DNA of 64,000 nucleotides from Streptomyces caniscabiei (lineage in GTDB: Bacteria > Actinomycetota > Actinomycetes > Streptomycetales > Streptomycetaceae), in assembly GCF_014930365.1 (NCBI RefSeq), contig NZ_JABXWI010000003.1:770637-834636 (forward strand), given 5' to 3'. Of the stretch, positions 45,570 to 56,500 are shown piece after piece. Below the pieces are notes generated by a model that worked only from the letters and a program-made list of their open reading frames with translations, did not search any database and was not told where the DNA came from. How positions within the stretch are numbered: the stretch's first letter is position 1; every line of letters starts with the position of its first letter. Position numbers and translations under genes: made by a program.

Positions 45570-46115
45570 TCAAGTCCCCCCGTTCTGTTCCGTATCCTGT
45601 GCCCGCTCATTCCCGGTCTGTTCGCCCGCAAGCTCCTGAAGGAGCAGTGCGAGTACGCTCCGTACACTCTCCATACGGATTTCCGCCCGGCCGCCGTTCA
45701 ACCGCAACGACGACACTTTCCCGCCACCTGATACGCCGGATCCGGCTGCGGACGGTCCGGCGACGGCCACATAGACCGTGCCGACGGGTCGGCCGTCCTG
45801 TGGTTCCGGGCCCGCGACTCCGGTGGTCGAAATCCCCCAGTCGGCGCCGAGCGCCGAGCGCACACCCTGCGCCATCTCCACCGCGACCTGCGGATCCACC
45901 GCTCCCCGCTGGTCCAGCAGGGTGGCGTCGACATCGAGCAACCGGTGCTTCAACTCGGTGGCGTACGCGGTGACCGAGCCCCGGAAGGCCTGGGAGGACC
46001 CGGGGGCCGCGGTGAGCGCGGCAGCGACCAGACCACCGGTCAGCGACTCCGCGACGGCGAGCGTCTCACCCCTCACGGTCAGTAGTCGCAGCACTTCGGC
46101 GGCCGTGGAAGTCAC
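45570..46115 (-). CDS. cinA: CinA C-terminal-domain amidohydrolase (181 aa)
   Basis: GTG at 46115 overlaps the pgsA stop. It is the single-domain form of CinA/PncC (AVAESLTGGLVAAALT; GSVTAYATELKHRLL; ISTTGVAGPEPQDGRPVGTVYVA), thought to deamidate nicotinamide mononucleotide. The full-length CinA N-terminal ADP-ribose pyrophosphatase domain is missing, as usual in Streptomyces. A C-terminal acidic tail extends past the domain. Third gene of rimO-pgsA-cinA. Confidence 0.92.
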   Translation of the reverse strand: MTSTAAEVLRLLTVRGETLAVAESLTGGLVAAALTAAPGSSQAFRGSVTAYATELKHRLLDVDATLLDQRGAVDPQVAVEMAQGVRSALGADWGISTTGVAGPEPQDGRPVGTVYVAVAGPSAAGSGVSGGGKVSSLRLNGGRAEIRMESVRSVLALLLQELAGEQTGNERAQDTEQNGGT

Positions 46116-46858
46116 CGTTCCGCTCCCTCCGCCGCGGCTTCGCGCTCGGCGGTTCCGTGTCTGCGCAGCACAATGGCCTGTCTCACATAGTCGAGTCCGG
46201 TCACCACGGTCAGGATGACCGCCGCGGCCATCACCCACCACCTCAGGGTGGCCAGGGGACCCTCCAGTGCCAGCACGTACATCCCGACGGCGATGCCCTG
46301 CGTCAGGGTCTTCAGCTTGCCGCCGCGGCTCGCCGGGATGACTCCGTACCGGATGACGACGAAGCGCAGGAGGGTGATGCCGAGCTCACGGCCGAGGATG
46401 ACGCCGGTCACCCACCACGGCAGATCGCCGAGGTAGGACAGACAGATCAGGGCCGCGCCCATGATCGCCTTGTCGGCGATGGGGTCGGCGATCTTGCCGA
46501 AGTCGGTGACGAGGTCGTACGTCCGGGCCAGATGGCCGTCGAAGACATCGGTGATCATGGCGACGGCGAAGGCGGCCCAGGCCCAGGCCCGCCAGACCGG
46601 GTCGTATCCGCCGTCCATGAGCATCAGCACGACGAAGCCCGGCACGAGGACGAGGCGGACCATGGTCAGGATGTTGGCGATGTTCCAGAGGCTGGCCTGG
46701 TTGACGGCGGCGGCTCCCAGCTTCCCGCCGCGGACGGGCCGTGCCTCCCCGGCATCGATGGGGGCGGCGGCGCTCGGGGCGCCGGGAACGCCGGAGGCGC
46801 TCGCCGCGCTCTTGGCGCCGGAGGTGCCGCCCGCCGCGGATGCCGGAACTCCCGTCAT
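46112..46858 (-). CDS. pgsA: Phosphatidylglycerophosphate synthase-like CDP-alcohol phosphatidyltransferase (248 aa)
   Basis: The ATG at 46858 overlaps the rimO stop (ATGA). The first ~55 residues are Ala/Gly-rich and disordered. The CDP-OH-P motif DVFDGHLAR...[12 protein letters not shown] (DxxDGxxAR-x8-GxxxDxxxD) supplies all metal-binding aspartates, within about six membrane helices. It transfers a phosphatidyl group to glycerol-3-phosphate in phospholipid synthesis. Confidence 0.95.
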   Translation of the reverse strand: MTGVPASAAGGTSGAKSAASASGVPGAPSAAAPIDAGEARPVRGGKLGAAAVNQASLWNIANILTMVRLVLVPGFVVLMLMDGGYDPVWRAWAWAAFAVAMITDVFDGHLARTYDLVTDFGKIADPIADKAIMGAALICLSYLGDLPWWVTGVILGRELGITLLRFVVIRYGVIPASRGGKLKTLTQGIAVGMYVLALEGPLATLRWWVMAAAVILTVVTGLDYVRQAIVLRRHGTAEREAAAEGAER

Positions 46859-48336
46859 CTGGCCGCCTCCTCAGTACACGCGGGGGAGGCGAGCGCGCCC
46901 GGAAGCACCTCGGCCACCAGGTCGACGCCTTCCGTGCCGACCACCTTCGCCTCGACCATAAGGCCGACGCTCAGTTCCTCGCCGTTCGTGAACAGCACCT
47001 GGCCGTCGGTCTCGGGCGCCTGGTGCGCGGCCCGGCCGTACGCGCCCTCGTCGCCGTCGACCGACTCGACCAGGACGCGCACGGTCTGTCCGACGCGCTC
47101 CTCGGCGCGCTGCGAGACCAGCTCCTCGGCCAGCCGCGAGACCCGCGCGAGCCGCTCGGCGACGACGTCCTCGGCCAGCTTGTTCTCGTACGTCGCCGCT
47201 TCGGTGCCCTCCTCGTCGGAGTAACCGAAGACACCGATGGCGTCCAGTCTCGCGCCGTTCAGGAACCGCTCCAGCTCCGCGAGGTCGTCCTCGGTCTCAC
47301 CGGGGAAGCCCACGATGAAGTTGGACCGGACGCCGGCCTCGGGGGCCTTGCCTCGGATGGTGTCCAGCAGCTCCAGGAACCGGTCGGTGTCGCCGAAGCG
47401 GCGCATCGACCGCAGCACCGCCGGGGCGGAGTGCTGGAAGGAGAGGTCGAAGTAGGGCGCGACCTTCGGTGTGGAGGTGAGCACGTCGATGAGGCCGGGC
47501 CGCATCTCGGCGGGCTGGAGGTAGCTGACGCGCACCCGCTCGATGCCGTCGACCTCGGCCAGCTCGGGCAGCAGGGACTCCAGCAGCCGGATGTCGCCCA
47601 GGTCCTTGCCGTACGAGGTGTTGTTCTCGGAGACCAGCATGACCTCCTTCACGCCCTGCTCGGCCAGCCACCGCGTCTCGTTCAGCACGTCCGACGGGCG
47701 GCGCGAGATGAAGGAGCCGCGGAAGGAGGGGATGGCGCAGAAGGAGCAGCGGCGGTCGCAGCCGGAGGCGAGCTTCACGGAGGCGACGGGTGAGCCGTCC
47801 AGCCGGCGGCGCAGCGGGGATCGCGGCCCCGAAGCCGGAGCGAGACCTTCCGGAAGATCGACGGGGGCGTGTCCGGGAAGCGCGACCTCGGCCGCGGACT
47901 CCTGGCGCTGGGCCGGGCTGATGGGCAGCAGCTTGCGCCGGTCGCGCGGGGTGTGCGAGGCGTGGATGCCGCCGTTCAGGATGGTCTGGAGGCGGTCGGA
48001 GATGTCGGCGTAGTCGTCGAAGCCGAGCACGCCGTCGGCCTCGGGCAGCGCCTCGGCCAGTTCCTTGCCGTACCGCTCGGCCATGCAGCCGACGGCGACG
48101 ACGGCCTGGGTTCTGCCGTGCCCCTTGAGATCGTTGGCCTCCAGGAGGGCGTCGACGGAGTCCTTCTTGGCGGCCTCGACGAAGCCACAGGTGTTGACGA
48201 CCGCGACGTCCGCTTCCTCGGCGTCCTCGACGAGCTCCCAGCCGTCCGCCTCCAAGCGGCCTGCGAGCTCCTCCGAGTCCACCTCGTTACGGGCGCAGCC
48301 AAGAGTGACGAGTGCGACGGTACGGCGTTCAGGCAT
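46855..48336 (-). CDS. rimO: Ribosomal protein S12 methylthiotransferase RimO (493 aa)
   Basis: The start is ATG at 48336. The N-terminal MTTase domain has cysteines in TLGCARN, NTCGFV and VGCMAERY for one 4Fe-4S cluster. The radical-SAM motif is CDRRCSFC, and the C-terminal TRAM domain is at ~420-490. It methylthiolates Asp88 of ribosomal protein S12. First gene of rimO-pgsA-cinA, with 4-bp overlaps between neighbours. An inserted Pro/Arg-rich loop (~140-190) separates the first two domains. Confidence 0.96.
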   Translation of the reverse strand: MPERRTVALVTLGCARNEVDSEELAGRLEADGWELVEDAEEADVAVVNTCGFVEAAKKDSVDALLEANDLKGHGRTQAVVAVGCMAERYGKELAEALPEADGVLGFDDYADISDRLQTILNGGIHASHTPRDRRKLLPISPAQRQESAAEVALPGHAPVDLPEGLAPASGPRSPLRRRLDGSPVASVKLASGCDRRCSFCAIPSFRGSFISRRPSDVLNETRWLAEQGVKEVMLVSENNTSYGKDLGDIRLLESLLPELAEVDGIERVRVSYLQPAEMRPGLIDVLTSTPKVAPYFDLSFQHSAPAVLRSMRRFGDTDRFLELLDTIRGKAPEAGVRSNFIVGFPGETEDDLAELERFLNGARLDAIGVFGYSDEEGTEAATYENKLAEDVVAERLARVSRLAEELVSQRAEERVGQTVRVLVESVDGDEGAYGRAAHQAPETDGQVLFTNGEELSVGLMVEAKVVGTEGVDLVAEVLPGALASPACTEEAAR

Positions 48337-48376
48337 GGGCTCAAGACTACTTCGTCCCAGTGACAGCCCACGTCGA

Positions 48377-48404
48377 CGGGGTTGGCCGATCACGGCCAAC
48401 CCCG
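48377..48404 (-). terminator. Hairpin between the RodZ-like gene and rimO
   Basis: CGGGGTTGGCC (48377-48387) pairs with GGCCAACCCCG (48394-48404), 11 bp and a 6-nt loop, in the 122-bp gap. Confidence 0.7.
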
Positions 48405-48458
48405 TACTGGCGTTTCCCTTCGACCCGCCCCTGCGTCCGCCCCGGACGCGCGGACGGC

Positions 48459-49325
48459 TCAGCCGACCTCGGGGTCGCCCTTGGTGTACGTCAGACGTTC
48501 GACCTGGCCGGGCTGGAAGTCGTCCTTGATCTTCTTGCCGTTGACGTAGAGCTGGACGGCTCCGGCGTCCCCGAGGACGAGGTCGATCCTGGAGCTGTCC
48601 TGGAAGGTCTTGGACTGGCCCTGCTTGAGGAGGCCGTCCCACAGGAAACGGCCGTTGTGGTCCTTGGCGGAGATCCAGCTCCGGCCGTCGGAGGCGCTGA
48701 CCTGCACGGTCACCTTGTCGCGGGGCGCGGCGGCGATGGCGCTGTCGGTCGGGTCGGGCTTCGGGTCGGCGTCGGGCTTGTCTGCCTTGGGCGTCGGCGA
48801 GGGAGACTTTCCGGTGGTCGGTGTGGAGCCCTCGGCGACCTGTGTGGTGTCGCCGTCGTCGTCCCCGCCGTTGAACGCGGTGAAGCCGACGAAGCCGATC
48901 ACCGCGACGATCGCGGCGACCATGGCGGCGGTCCAGTTCGGGCCGCGTCGTTCGGGACGGATCCGCTCCGCCTCGAACAGCGGGGCCGCCGGGGTCGGCG
49001 CGGGCCGCCCGCCGTGCGCCTCCGCGAACTGTTCGAGGAGCGGGGCGGGGTCGATGCGCACCGCGCGCGCGAGGGAGCGAATGTGACCGCGCGCGTAGAC
49101 GTCGCCACCGCAGGGGGCGAAGTCGTCCTGCTCGATCGCGTGCACGATGGCGATGCGGACCCGGGTGGCGTTGCTGACGTCGTCGACGGTCAGCCCGGCC
49201 GCGATGCGCGCCTGCTGGAGGGCACGACCGATCGAGGGGCGTTCCGCCGAGCGTTCGTCACGGTCGTCTTCGAACGGACGCTCGTCTTCGGGGAAGTTGC
49301 CGTCAGGGGAGTTGCCGATGGACAC
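48459..49325 (-). CDS. RodZ-like membrane-anchored HTH protein (288 aa)
   Basis: The chosen start is GTG at 49325 behind AAAGGCG; GTG at 49352 is a longer option. The HTH_25 domain (~25-90; '[30 protein letters not shown]') is followed by one membrane helix (~130-150; [14 protein letters not shown]), a Thr/Pro/Lys/Asp linker and a C-terminal DUF4115 beta domain (~200-285). RodZ-like proteins link DNA-binding-type domains to cell shape or division. Located between rimO and ftsK in the usual actinobacterial order. Confidence 0.88.
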   Translation of the reverse strand: MSIGNSPDGNFPEDERPFEDDRDERSAERPSIGRALQQARIAAGLTVDDVSNATRVRIAIVHAIEQDDFAPCGGDVYARGHIRSLARAVRIDPAPLLEQFAEAHGGRPAPTPAAPLFEAERIRPERRGPNWTAAMVAAIVAVIGFVGFTAFNGGDDDGDTTQVAEGSTPTTGKSPSPTPKADKPDADPKPDPTDSAIAAAPRDKVTVQVSASDGRSWISAKDHNGRFLWDGLLKQGQSKTFQDSSRIDLVLGDAGAVQLYVNGKKIKDDFQPGQVERLTYTKGDPEVG

Positions 49326-49648
49326 GGGGGCGCCTTTCGAGCGTGTAGCCACCTGTGCTGGAGGTTCAGTCTAGGGGGGGTACGAAAGGGTGGGGCAACC
49401 GGGCGGTACGACTTTGTACGCCATCAGAATGGCCGGTCATCCTGCTGGTGGTGAGGGTGAGGCACGGGGCTGTCCCCTCGTCCAACTTGACGTACGACGA
49501 AGGGAAACGGTTGCTCACCATTTCCTTACGGGTGAGTCACGTTCGAATACCCGGATGACGTAATCCCATCCGTGTTCCGCCCGCCGGACAACCGCTTTTC
49601 TCCTGCCGTGCGCCCCTGTCGCGCCCCTCCGCGATACCGCTGCGGCCC
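49326..49648. promoter_or_regulatory. ftsK-to-RodZ-like gene intergenic region (323 bp)
   Basis: The minus strand has a good -10 element TAGACT at 49369-49374 (plus-strand AGTCTA) preceded by a loose TTGCCC about 19 bp upstream. The transcription start would lie near 49362, just before either GTG. No gene is apparent here, and no clear ftsK terminator is seen. Confidence 0.55.
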
Positions 49649-52381
49649 TTACGCCTCAGTCTCCCCCCGGATCACCGCGAGCACGCCGTCCAGCTCATCG
49701 GGTTTCACAAGAACGTCACGAGCCTTCGAGCCCTCGCTCGGCCCGACGACACCCCGGGACTCCATGAGGTCCATCAGCCGCCCGGCCTTGGCGAAGCCGA
49801 CGCGCAGCTTGCGCTGGAGCATGGAGGTCGAGCCGAACTGCGTGGAGACGACGAGTTCGGCCGCCTGGCACAGCAGGTCGAGGTCGTCGCCGATCTCCTC
49901 GTCGATCTCCTTCTTCTGCTTGGTGCCCACGGTGACGTCGTCCCTGAAGACGGGCGCCATCTGGTCCTTGCAGTGCTGGACGATCGCCGCGACCTCGTCC
50001 TCGGTCACGAACGCGCCCTGCATACGGGTCGGTTTGTTCGCCCCCATCGGCAGGAACAGTCCATCGCCCTTGCCGATCAGCTTCTCGGCGCCGGGCTGGT
50101 CGAGGATGACGCGCGAGTCGGCGAGCGAGGAGGTCGCGAAGGCGAGCCGCGAGGGCACGTTCGCCTTGATCAGACCGGTGACCACGTCCACGGACGGCCG
50201 CTGGGTGGCGAGCACCAGATGGATGCCGGCCGCCCGCGCGAGCTGGGTGATCCGCACGATGGCGTCCTCGACGTCCCTCGGCGCCACCATCATCAGGTCG
50301 GCCAGCTCGTCCACGATGACCAGCAGGTAGGGGTACGGCTGGAGCTCGCGCTCACTGCCCTCCGGCAGCTTCACCTTGCCGTTCCTGATGGCCTCGTTGA
50401 AGTCGTCGATGTGCCGGTAGCCGAAGGCCGCGAGGTCGTCGTAGCGCAGGTCCATCTCGCGCACGACCCACTGGAGCGCCTCGGCGGCCCGCTTGGGGTT
50501 GGTGATGATCGGCGTGATGAGGTGCGGAATGCCCTCATAGGCCGTCAGCTCCACGCGCTTGGGGTCGACGAGGACCATGCGGACGTCCTCGGGGGTCGCG
50601 CGGACCATGATCGACGTGATCAGGCAGTTGATGCACGACGACTTGCCCGAGCCCGTCGCACCCGCGACGAGCACATGCGGCATCTTCGCCAGATTGGCCA
50701 TCACATAGCCGCCCTCGACGTCCTTGCCGAGCGCCACCAGCATCGGATGGTCGTCCTCCGCCGCGTCCGCGAGGCGCAGGACGTCGCCGAGGTTGACCAT
50801 CTCGCGGTCGGTGTTGGGGATCTCGATGCCGACGGCCGACTTGCCGGGGATCGGGCTGATGATCCGTACGTCCGGGCTGGCGACGGCGTAGGCGATGTTC
50901 TTGGTGAGGGCGGTGATCCGCTCGACCTTGACCGCGGGGCCCAGCTCGACCTCGTAGCGGGTGACCGTCGGCCCGCGGGTGAAGCCGGTGACCGAGGCGT
51001 CGACCTTGAACTCCGAGAACACGTTCGACAGGGAGGCCACTATGGCGTCGTTGGCGGCACTGCGCGTCTTGCCCGGCCCGCCCCGCTCCAGCAGGTCGAG
51101 CGAGGGCAGCGCGTAGGTGATGTCGCCGGAGAGCTGGAGCTGTTCGGCACGCGCCGGCAGCTCGCGTGGCGCGTCCGGTGCCTTCTTGGTCAGGTCCGGC
51201 ACCAGGGCGTCCTGCCTGGCCCCCTTGGGCGGCTTGGCGGCCGGCGGCTCCTGCGGGGTCGCCTTGCTGCGCGCGGCCGGTACGGGAGTGGTCTCCTCCC
51301 GGTCCCCCGCGGTGACGCCCTGGGTGAGGTCGGCGACCACCGGCGAGGGCGGCATGCCGTGCAGCACGGCCCCGTCGAGCGCGGCGGCGGCCGCCGCCGC
51401 GACGTCCACGGCGTCCATCGGCCGGTCCGGGTCGGGCTGCCGCACGGCGGAGCGCCTCGGGCGGCGCCGGGTGAGGGCCTCCTGCTCTGCGCCGTCCGGG
51501 TCGTACGGCTCTGGCGCGGAGCCGCGCCGGCGGGAGCGCGCGGGCAGGGCGTCGCGCCACTGCTCCTCGTAGCCGGCTTCGTCCTCGGCGAACTCGTCGT
51601 CCTCGTCGTCCGCGATGATGCCGAGCTTCTGGCCGAGCAGCCGCAGGCGTTGCGGGATCGCGTTGACCGGCGTCGCGGTGACGACGAGCAGCCCGAAGAC
51701 CGTGAGCAGCACGAGCATCGCCACGGCGAGGGCCTCGCCCATGGTGTACGTCAGCGGGGTGGCCGTGCCCCAGCCGATGAGTCCTCCGGCGTCCCTTATC
51801 GCCTGCATGCCGACGCTGCGGGCGGGCGAGCCGCAGGCGATGTGGACCTGGCCGAGGATGCCGATGACGAGCGCGGACAGGCCGATGACGATCCGGCCGT
51901 TGGCCTCGGGCTTCTCGGGGTGCCGGATGAACCGCACGGCGATGACCCCGAGCAGTATCGGCACCAGCAGGTCCAGCCGGCCGAAGGCACCGGTGACCAG
52001 CATCTCGACGAGATCGCCGACCGGGCCGCGCAGGTTCGACCAGGTGCCGGCGGCGACGATCAGGGCGAGCGCCAGCAGCAGCAGCGCGACCCCGTCCTTG
52101 CGGTGTGCCGGGTCGAGATTCCTCGCGCCCTGCCCTATGCCGCGGAACACCGCGCCGACGGCGTGCGCGACACCGAGCCAGACGGCGCGTACGAGTCGGT
52201 ACACGCCTCCGGTCGGATTGGGCGCCGGCTTCGGAGGGGCCGTCTTCTTCGCCGTCGCCTTCTTGGCAGGTGCCTTCTTGGCGGCGGCTTTCTTCGCGGG
52301 GGCCTTCTTCGCCGGAGCCTTCGTCGGAGCGGCCGCCTTCTTCGCGGGCGGCTTCTTCGCTGCGGACTGACGTGAGGCCAT
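49649..52381 (-). CDS. ftsK: FtsK/SpoIIIE DNA translocase (910 aa)
   Basis: The ATG at 52381 is used; an upstream GTG at 52417 is in frame but neither has a clear ribosome binding site. The N-terminus is a run of Ala/Lys/Pro repeats (KKAPAKK) followed by four membrane helices (~75-235). The motor domain carries Walker A GATGSGKSS and Walker B LLVIVDELADL, then the gamma winged helix near the C-terminus. It pumps chromosomal DNA through division septa; in Streptomyces this matters for sporulation septation. Confidence 0.97.
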   Translation of the reverse strand: MASRQSAAKKPPAKKAAAPTKAPAKKAPAKKAAAKKAPAKKATAKKTAPPKPAPNPTGGVYRLVRAVWLGVAHAVGAVFRGIGQGARNLDPAHRKDGVALLLLALALIVAAGTWSNLRGPVGDLVEMLVTGAFGRLDLLVPILLGVIAVRFIRHPEKPEANGRIVIGLSALVIGILGQVHIACGSPARSVGMQAIRDAGGLIGWGTATPLTYTMGEALAVAMLVLLTVFGLLVVTATPVNAIPQRLRLLGQKLGIIADDEDDEFAEDEAGYEEQWRDALPARSRRRGSAPEPYDPDGAEQEALTRRRPRRSAVRQPDPDRPMDAVDVAAAAAAALDGAVLHGMPPSPVVADLTQGVTAGDREETTPVPAARSKATPQEPPAAKPPKGARQDALVPDLTKKAPDAPRELPARAEQLQLSGDITYALPSLDLLERGGPGKTRSAANDAIVASLSNVFSEFKVDASVTGFTRGPTVTRYEVELGPAVKVERITALTKNIAYAVASPDVRIISPIPGKSAVGIEIPNTDREMVNLGDVLRLADAAEDDHPMLVALGKDVEGGYVMANLAKMPHVLVAGATGSGKSSCINCLITSIMVRATPEDVRMVLVDPKRVELTAYEGIPHLITPIITNPKRAAEALQWVVREMDLRYDDLAAFGYRHIDDFNEAIRNGKVKLPEGSERELQPYPYLLVIVDELADLMMVAPRDVEDAIVRITQLARAAGIHLVLATQRPSVDVVTGLIKANVPSRLAFATSSLADSRVILDQPGAEKLIGKGDGLFLPMGANKPTRMQGAFVTEDEVAAIVQHCKDQMAPVFRDDVTVGTKQKKEIDEEIGDDLDLLCQAAELVVSTQFGSTSMLQRKLRVGFAKAGRLMDLMESRGVVGPSEGSKARDVLVKPDELDGVLAVIRGETEA

Positions 52382-52517
52382 GAGTGTGAGGTTACCGGTG
52401 GAGGCCACAGCCGACACGTGTGCCTACTGCTTCACCCGTTCGTGTCGCGTGCGGGCCGCCGCGAAGCTGACACGGCTGACAGGCCGTCAACCGATCCGGA
52501 ACCGCCCGCACCGAGAC

Positions 52518-52550
52518 GCGGGCCCGGGCCACTTGTGTGACCGGGCCCGC
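52518..52550 (-). terminator. Terminator after osaB
   Basis: GCGGGCCCGG (52518-52527) pairs with CCGGGCCCGC (52541-52550), 10 bp with a 13-nt loop, about 15 bp past the osaB stop. There is no T run. Confidence 0.7.
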
Positions 52551-52564
52551 TTCCCGACATGCGC

Positions 52565-53248
52565 TCAGTTCTGCGACGGCATCGGCGAGGGTCCGCCCGT
52601 GCCCGGCTCCAACGCGTCCAGCGCCCTGCGCAGGCCCGTGAGTTTGCGTTCGAGATGGGCCGCGGTGGCCACCGCCGCGGCGTCCGCGGACTCGTCGTCG
52701 AGCTGTTTGGAGAGCGCCTCCGCCTGCTCCTCCACGGCCGCGAGCCGCGCGGAGAGCTCGGCGAGGATGCCGCCGGAGGGCTCCTTGGAACCGCCCGCCG
52801 TGCCCTTGCCGCCGCCCTCCAACTGGAGCCGCAGTAGCGCCGCCTGCTCCCTGAGCTGGCAGTTCTTCATATACAGCTCGACGAAGACCGAGACCTTGGC
52901 GCGCAGCACCCAGGGGTCGAACGGCTTCGAGATGTAGTCGACCGCACCCGCCGCGTACCCACGGAACGTGTGGTGCGGTCCGTGGTTGATGGCGGTGAGA
53001 AAAATGATCGGGATGTCCCGGGTCCGTTCGCGCCGCTTGATGTGCGCGGCCGTCTCGAAACCGTCCATGCCCGGCATCTGGACGTCCAGCAGAATGACCG
53101 CGAAGTCGTCCGTCAGCAGCGCCTTGAGCGCTTCCTCCCCGGACGATGCCCGCACCAGTGTCTGATCGAGCGCGGAGAGGATGGCCTCCAGCGCCAACAG
53201 ATTCTCCGGCCGGTCATCGACCAGGAGGATCTTGGCCTTCTGCACCAT
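52565..53248 (-). CDS. osaB: OsaB response regulator (227 aa)
   Basis: The ATG at 53248 follows GAGGAGG. The receiver domain (~1-125) has the acidic DDRPEN pocket, the phosphoacceptor aspartate in VILLDVQMPGMDG, and KPFD. The C-terminal ~100 residues form a coiled coil (LREQAALLRLQLE; LAAVEEQAEALSKQL) instead of a DNA-binding domain. It lies 297 bp downstream of the OsaA hybrid kinase on the same strand. The pair is required for osmoadaptation in S. coelicolor; the names are assigned by synteny and domain match. Confidence 0.9.
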   Translation of the reverse strand: MVQKAKILLVDDRPENLLALEAILSALDQTLVRASSGEEALKALLTDDFAVILLDVQMPGMDGFETAAHIKRRERTRDIPIIFLTAINHGPHHTFRGYAAGAVDYISKPFDPWVLRAKVSVFVELYMKNCQLREQAALLRLQLEGGGKGTAGGSKEPSGGILAELSARLAAVEEQAEALSKQLDDESADAAAVATAAHLERKLTGLRRALDALEPGTGGPSPMPSQN

Positions 53249-53545
53249 GGCCCGCCCTCCTCGCCCCGGCTTGGGGCCTCCCCTGTCCGCAGGACTCGAC
53301 GTGACACCAGTCGGCGTCACCCCAGGGGACGACTCCCTCGCGCCACCCGTCCTTGTGCCGGTCATCGTAGCCGCACCCCGCCCGTCGCCACACCCTGTCA
53401 CCGTGATGTCACTGTGCTCGTAGCAGAAACGCAAGCGGGGACCAGAAGGTTCCCCGAATCCCGCGTTTCTACACGGCCTCGGCCACACTCAGTCAGCAAC
53501 TCCGTGCGCCCCCCAACGCGTTGTGACCACGGGCCGCACCTCCTG

Positions 53546-56500
53546 TCACTCACGCCGCATCCACTGCTCCATGACCGCCAACAGATGATCCGGATCGACC
53601 GGCTTCGTCACATAGTCGGAAGCACCCGAGTCGATCGCCTTCTCCCGGTCGCCCTTCATCGCCTTGGCCGTCAGCGCGATGATCGGCAGCCCCGCGAACT
53701 GGGGCATCCGGCGGATCGCCGTCGTCGTGGCGTACCCGTCCATCTCGGGCATCATGATGTCCATCAGTACGACCGTCACATCGTCGTGCTGCTCCAGGAC
53801 CTCGATGCCCTCACGGCCGTTCTCCGCGTACAGCACCGACAGACCGTGCTGCTCCAGCACGCTGGTGAGCGCGAAGACGTTACGGATGTCGTCGTCGACG
53901 ATGAGCACCTTCTCACCGTCGAACCGGGCCGCCGTCCGGCGCGCCTGCGAGGCCGCCTCCTGAGCCGCCTGCTGCGCCCAGTGCTCCTGCGCCTGCCCGT
54001 TGCCCTGCGCGTGCGAGGCGGACGGGGAGCCCGTCGGCACGGACCGGCGACGCCGCCTGAAGAGCGCGGCGGCCCCGTTCTGGGTCTCGCGGTACGACTT
54101 CACCTCGGCCGGCGTCTCGGCGCGCCGCGCCAGCTCCTCCTCGGACGCCAGCAGCTCGCCCGCCTCCAGTGCGGCCGGCGTGTTGTGGGCGTAGCCCTGC
54201 GGCGGCAGTTCGCTCGGGTGCAGCGGCAGATACAGGGTGAAGGTGGAACCGCGTCCGGGCTCGCTCTGCGCATGGATCTCGCCGCCCAGCAGCCGGGCGA
54301 TCTCCCGCGAGATGGACAGCCCCAGACCCGTACCGCCGTACTTGCGGCTCGTGGTGCCGTCCGCCTGCTTGAACGCCTCGAAGATGACCCGCATCTTGCT
54401 GGCCGCGATACCGATGCCCGTGTCGGTCACCGAGAACGCGATCATGTCCGCGTCCGCGTCCCGCAGCGAGCCCGCCTCCAGCAGCTGCTCCCGGATGGCC
54501 ACCGGCACATCCGCGCCCGCCGGCCGGATGACCAGCTCCACGGCCCCCGAGTCGGTGAACTTCACCGCGTTGGACAACAGGTTCCGCAGCACCTGCAACA
54601 GCCGCTGCTCGTCCGTGTGCAGCGTGGCGGGCAGCTCCGGCGAGACCCGTACGGAGAAGTCGAGGCCCTTCTCCGCGGTCAGCGGCCGGAAGGTGGCCTC
54701 CACGTAGTCGACGAGCTGGACGAGGGCGATCCGGGTCGGTGAGACGTCCATCTTGCCCGCCTCGACCTTGGACAGGTCCAGGATGTCGTTGATGAGCTGG
54801 AGCAGGTCCGAGCCCGCCCCGTGGATCGTCTCGGCGAACTCGACCTGCTTGGGCGTCAGGTTCGACTCGGCGTTGTCGGCGAGCAGCTTGGCGAGGATCA
54901 GCAGCGAGTTCAGCGGCGTGCGCAGCTCGTGCGACATGTTCGCGAGGAACTCGCTCTTGTAGCGCATGGACACCGCGAGCTGCTCGGCACGCTCCTCCAG
55001 GACCTGCCGCGCCTCCTCGATCTCGGTGTTCTTCACCTCGATGTCGCGGTTCTGCCGGGCCAGCAGCTCGGCCTTCTCCTCCAGTTCGGCGTTGGACGCC
55101 TGGAGGGCCTTCTGCCGGTTCTCCAACTCGTCGGACCGCTCACGCAGTTGCTCGGTCAGCTCCTGCGACTGCTTCAGCAGCACCTCGGTCTTGGTGTTGA
55201 CGGAGATGGTGTTCACGCTCGTCGCGATCATCTCCGCGATCTGGCTCAGGAAGTCCTTCTGGATCTGGGTGAACGGCGTGAACGACGCCAGCTCGATCAC
55301 CCCGAGCACGGTCCCCTCGAAGAGCACCGGCAACACGATGACCTGTGCCGGCGGCGCCTCACCGAGACCGGAGGAGATCTTCAGATAACCACTCGGCGCG
55401 TTCTCCACCAGGATCGTGCGCTTCTCCTTGGCCGCCGTCCCCACCAGCGCCTCACCGGGCCGGAACGACGCCGGCATGGAGCCCATCGAGTAGCCGTACG
55501 AACCGAGCATGCGCAGCTCGTACTGGTCGTCGTTGTCCGGGGCCAGGTCCTTGCCGTCGAGGAACGGCAGCGCCAGGAAGAACGCTCCGTGCTGCGCGGA
55601 CACCACCGGCGTCAGCTCGCTCATGATCAGCGAGGCCACGTCGTCGAGGTCCCGCCGGCCCTGCATCAGGGCGGAGATCCGGGCCAGGTTGCCCTTGAGC
55701 CAGTCCTGTTCCTGGTTCGCGATCGTGGTGTCCCGCAGGTTGGCGATCATCTTGTTGATGTAGTCCTGCAGCTCCTTGATCTCGCCGGACGCGTCGACGT
55801 CGATCTTGAGGTTCAGGTCGCCCCGGGTCACCGCGGTGGCCACGCGCGCGATGGCGCGGACCTGCCGGGTCAGGTTCCCGGCCATCTCGTTCACCGACTC
55901 GGTGAGGTCCCGCCAGGTGCCGTCGACGTCACGCACGCGCGCGAGGCCGCCCAGCTGCCCCTCGGTGCCCACCTCGCGGGCCACCCGGGTGACCTCCTCC
56001 GCGAACGACGACAGCTGGTCGACCATCGTGTTGATGGTGGTCTTCAGCTCCAGGATCTCGCCGCGCGCGTCGATGTCGATCTTCTTGGTCAGATCGCCCT
56101 TGGCGATGGCGGTCGTCACCATCGCGATGTTGCGCACCTGTCCGGTGAGGTTGGACGCCATCGAGTTCACCGACTCGGTGAGGTCCTTCCACGTACCCGC
56201 CACACCCGGCACATGCGCCTGGCCACCCAGGATGCCGTCCGTGCCCACCTCACGGGCCACCTTGGTGACCTGGTCGGCGAACGAACTCAGCGTCTTCACC
56301 ATGCTGTTGAAGGTGTCGGCGAGCTGCGCGACCTCGCCGGCCGCCTCGATCGTCACCGTCCGTGTCAGATCGCCGTTGGCGACGGCCGCCGCGACCTGGG
56401 AGATGTTCCGCACCTGCATGGTCAGGTTCTTGGCCATCAGGTTCACATTGCCGCTGAGGTCCTTCCAGATGCCGGTGACGCCCGGCACGTGCGCCTGGCC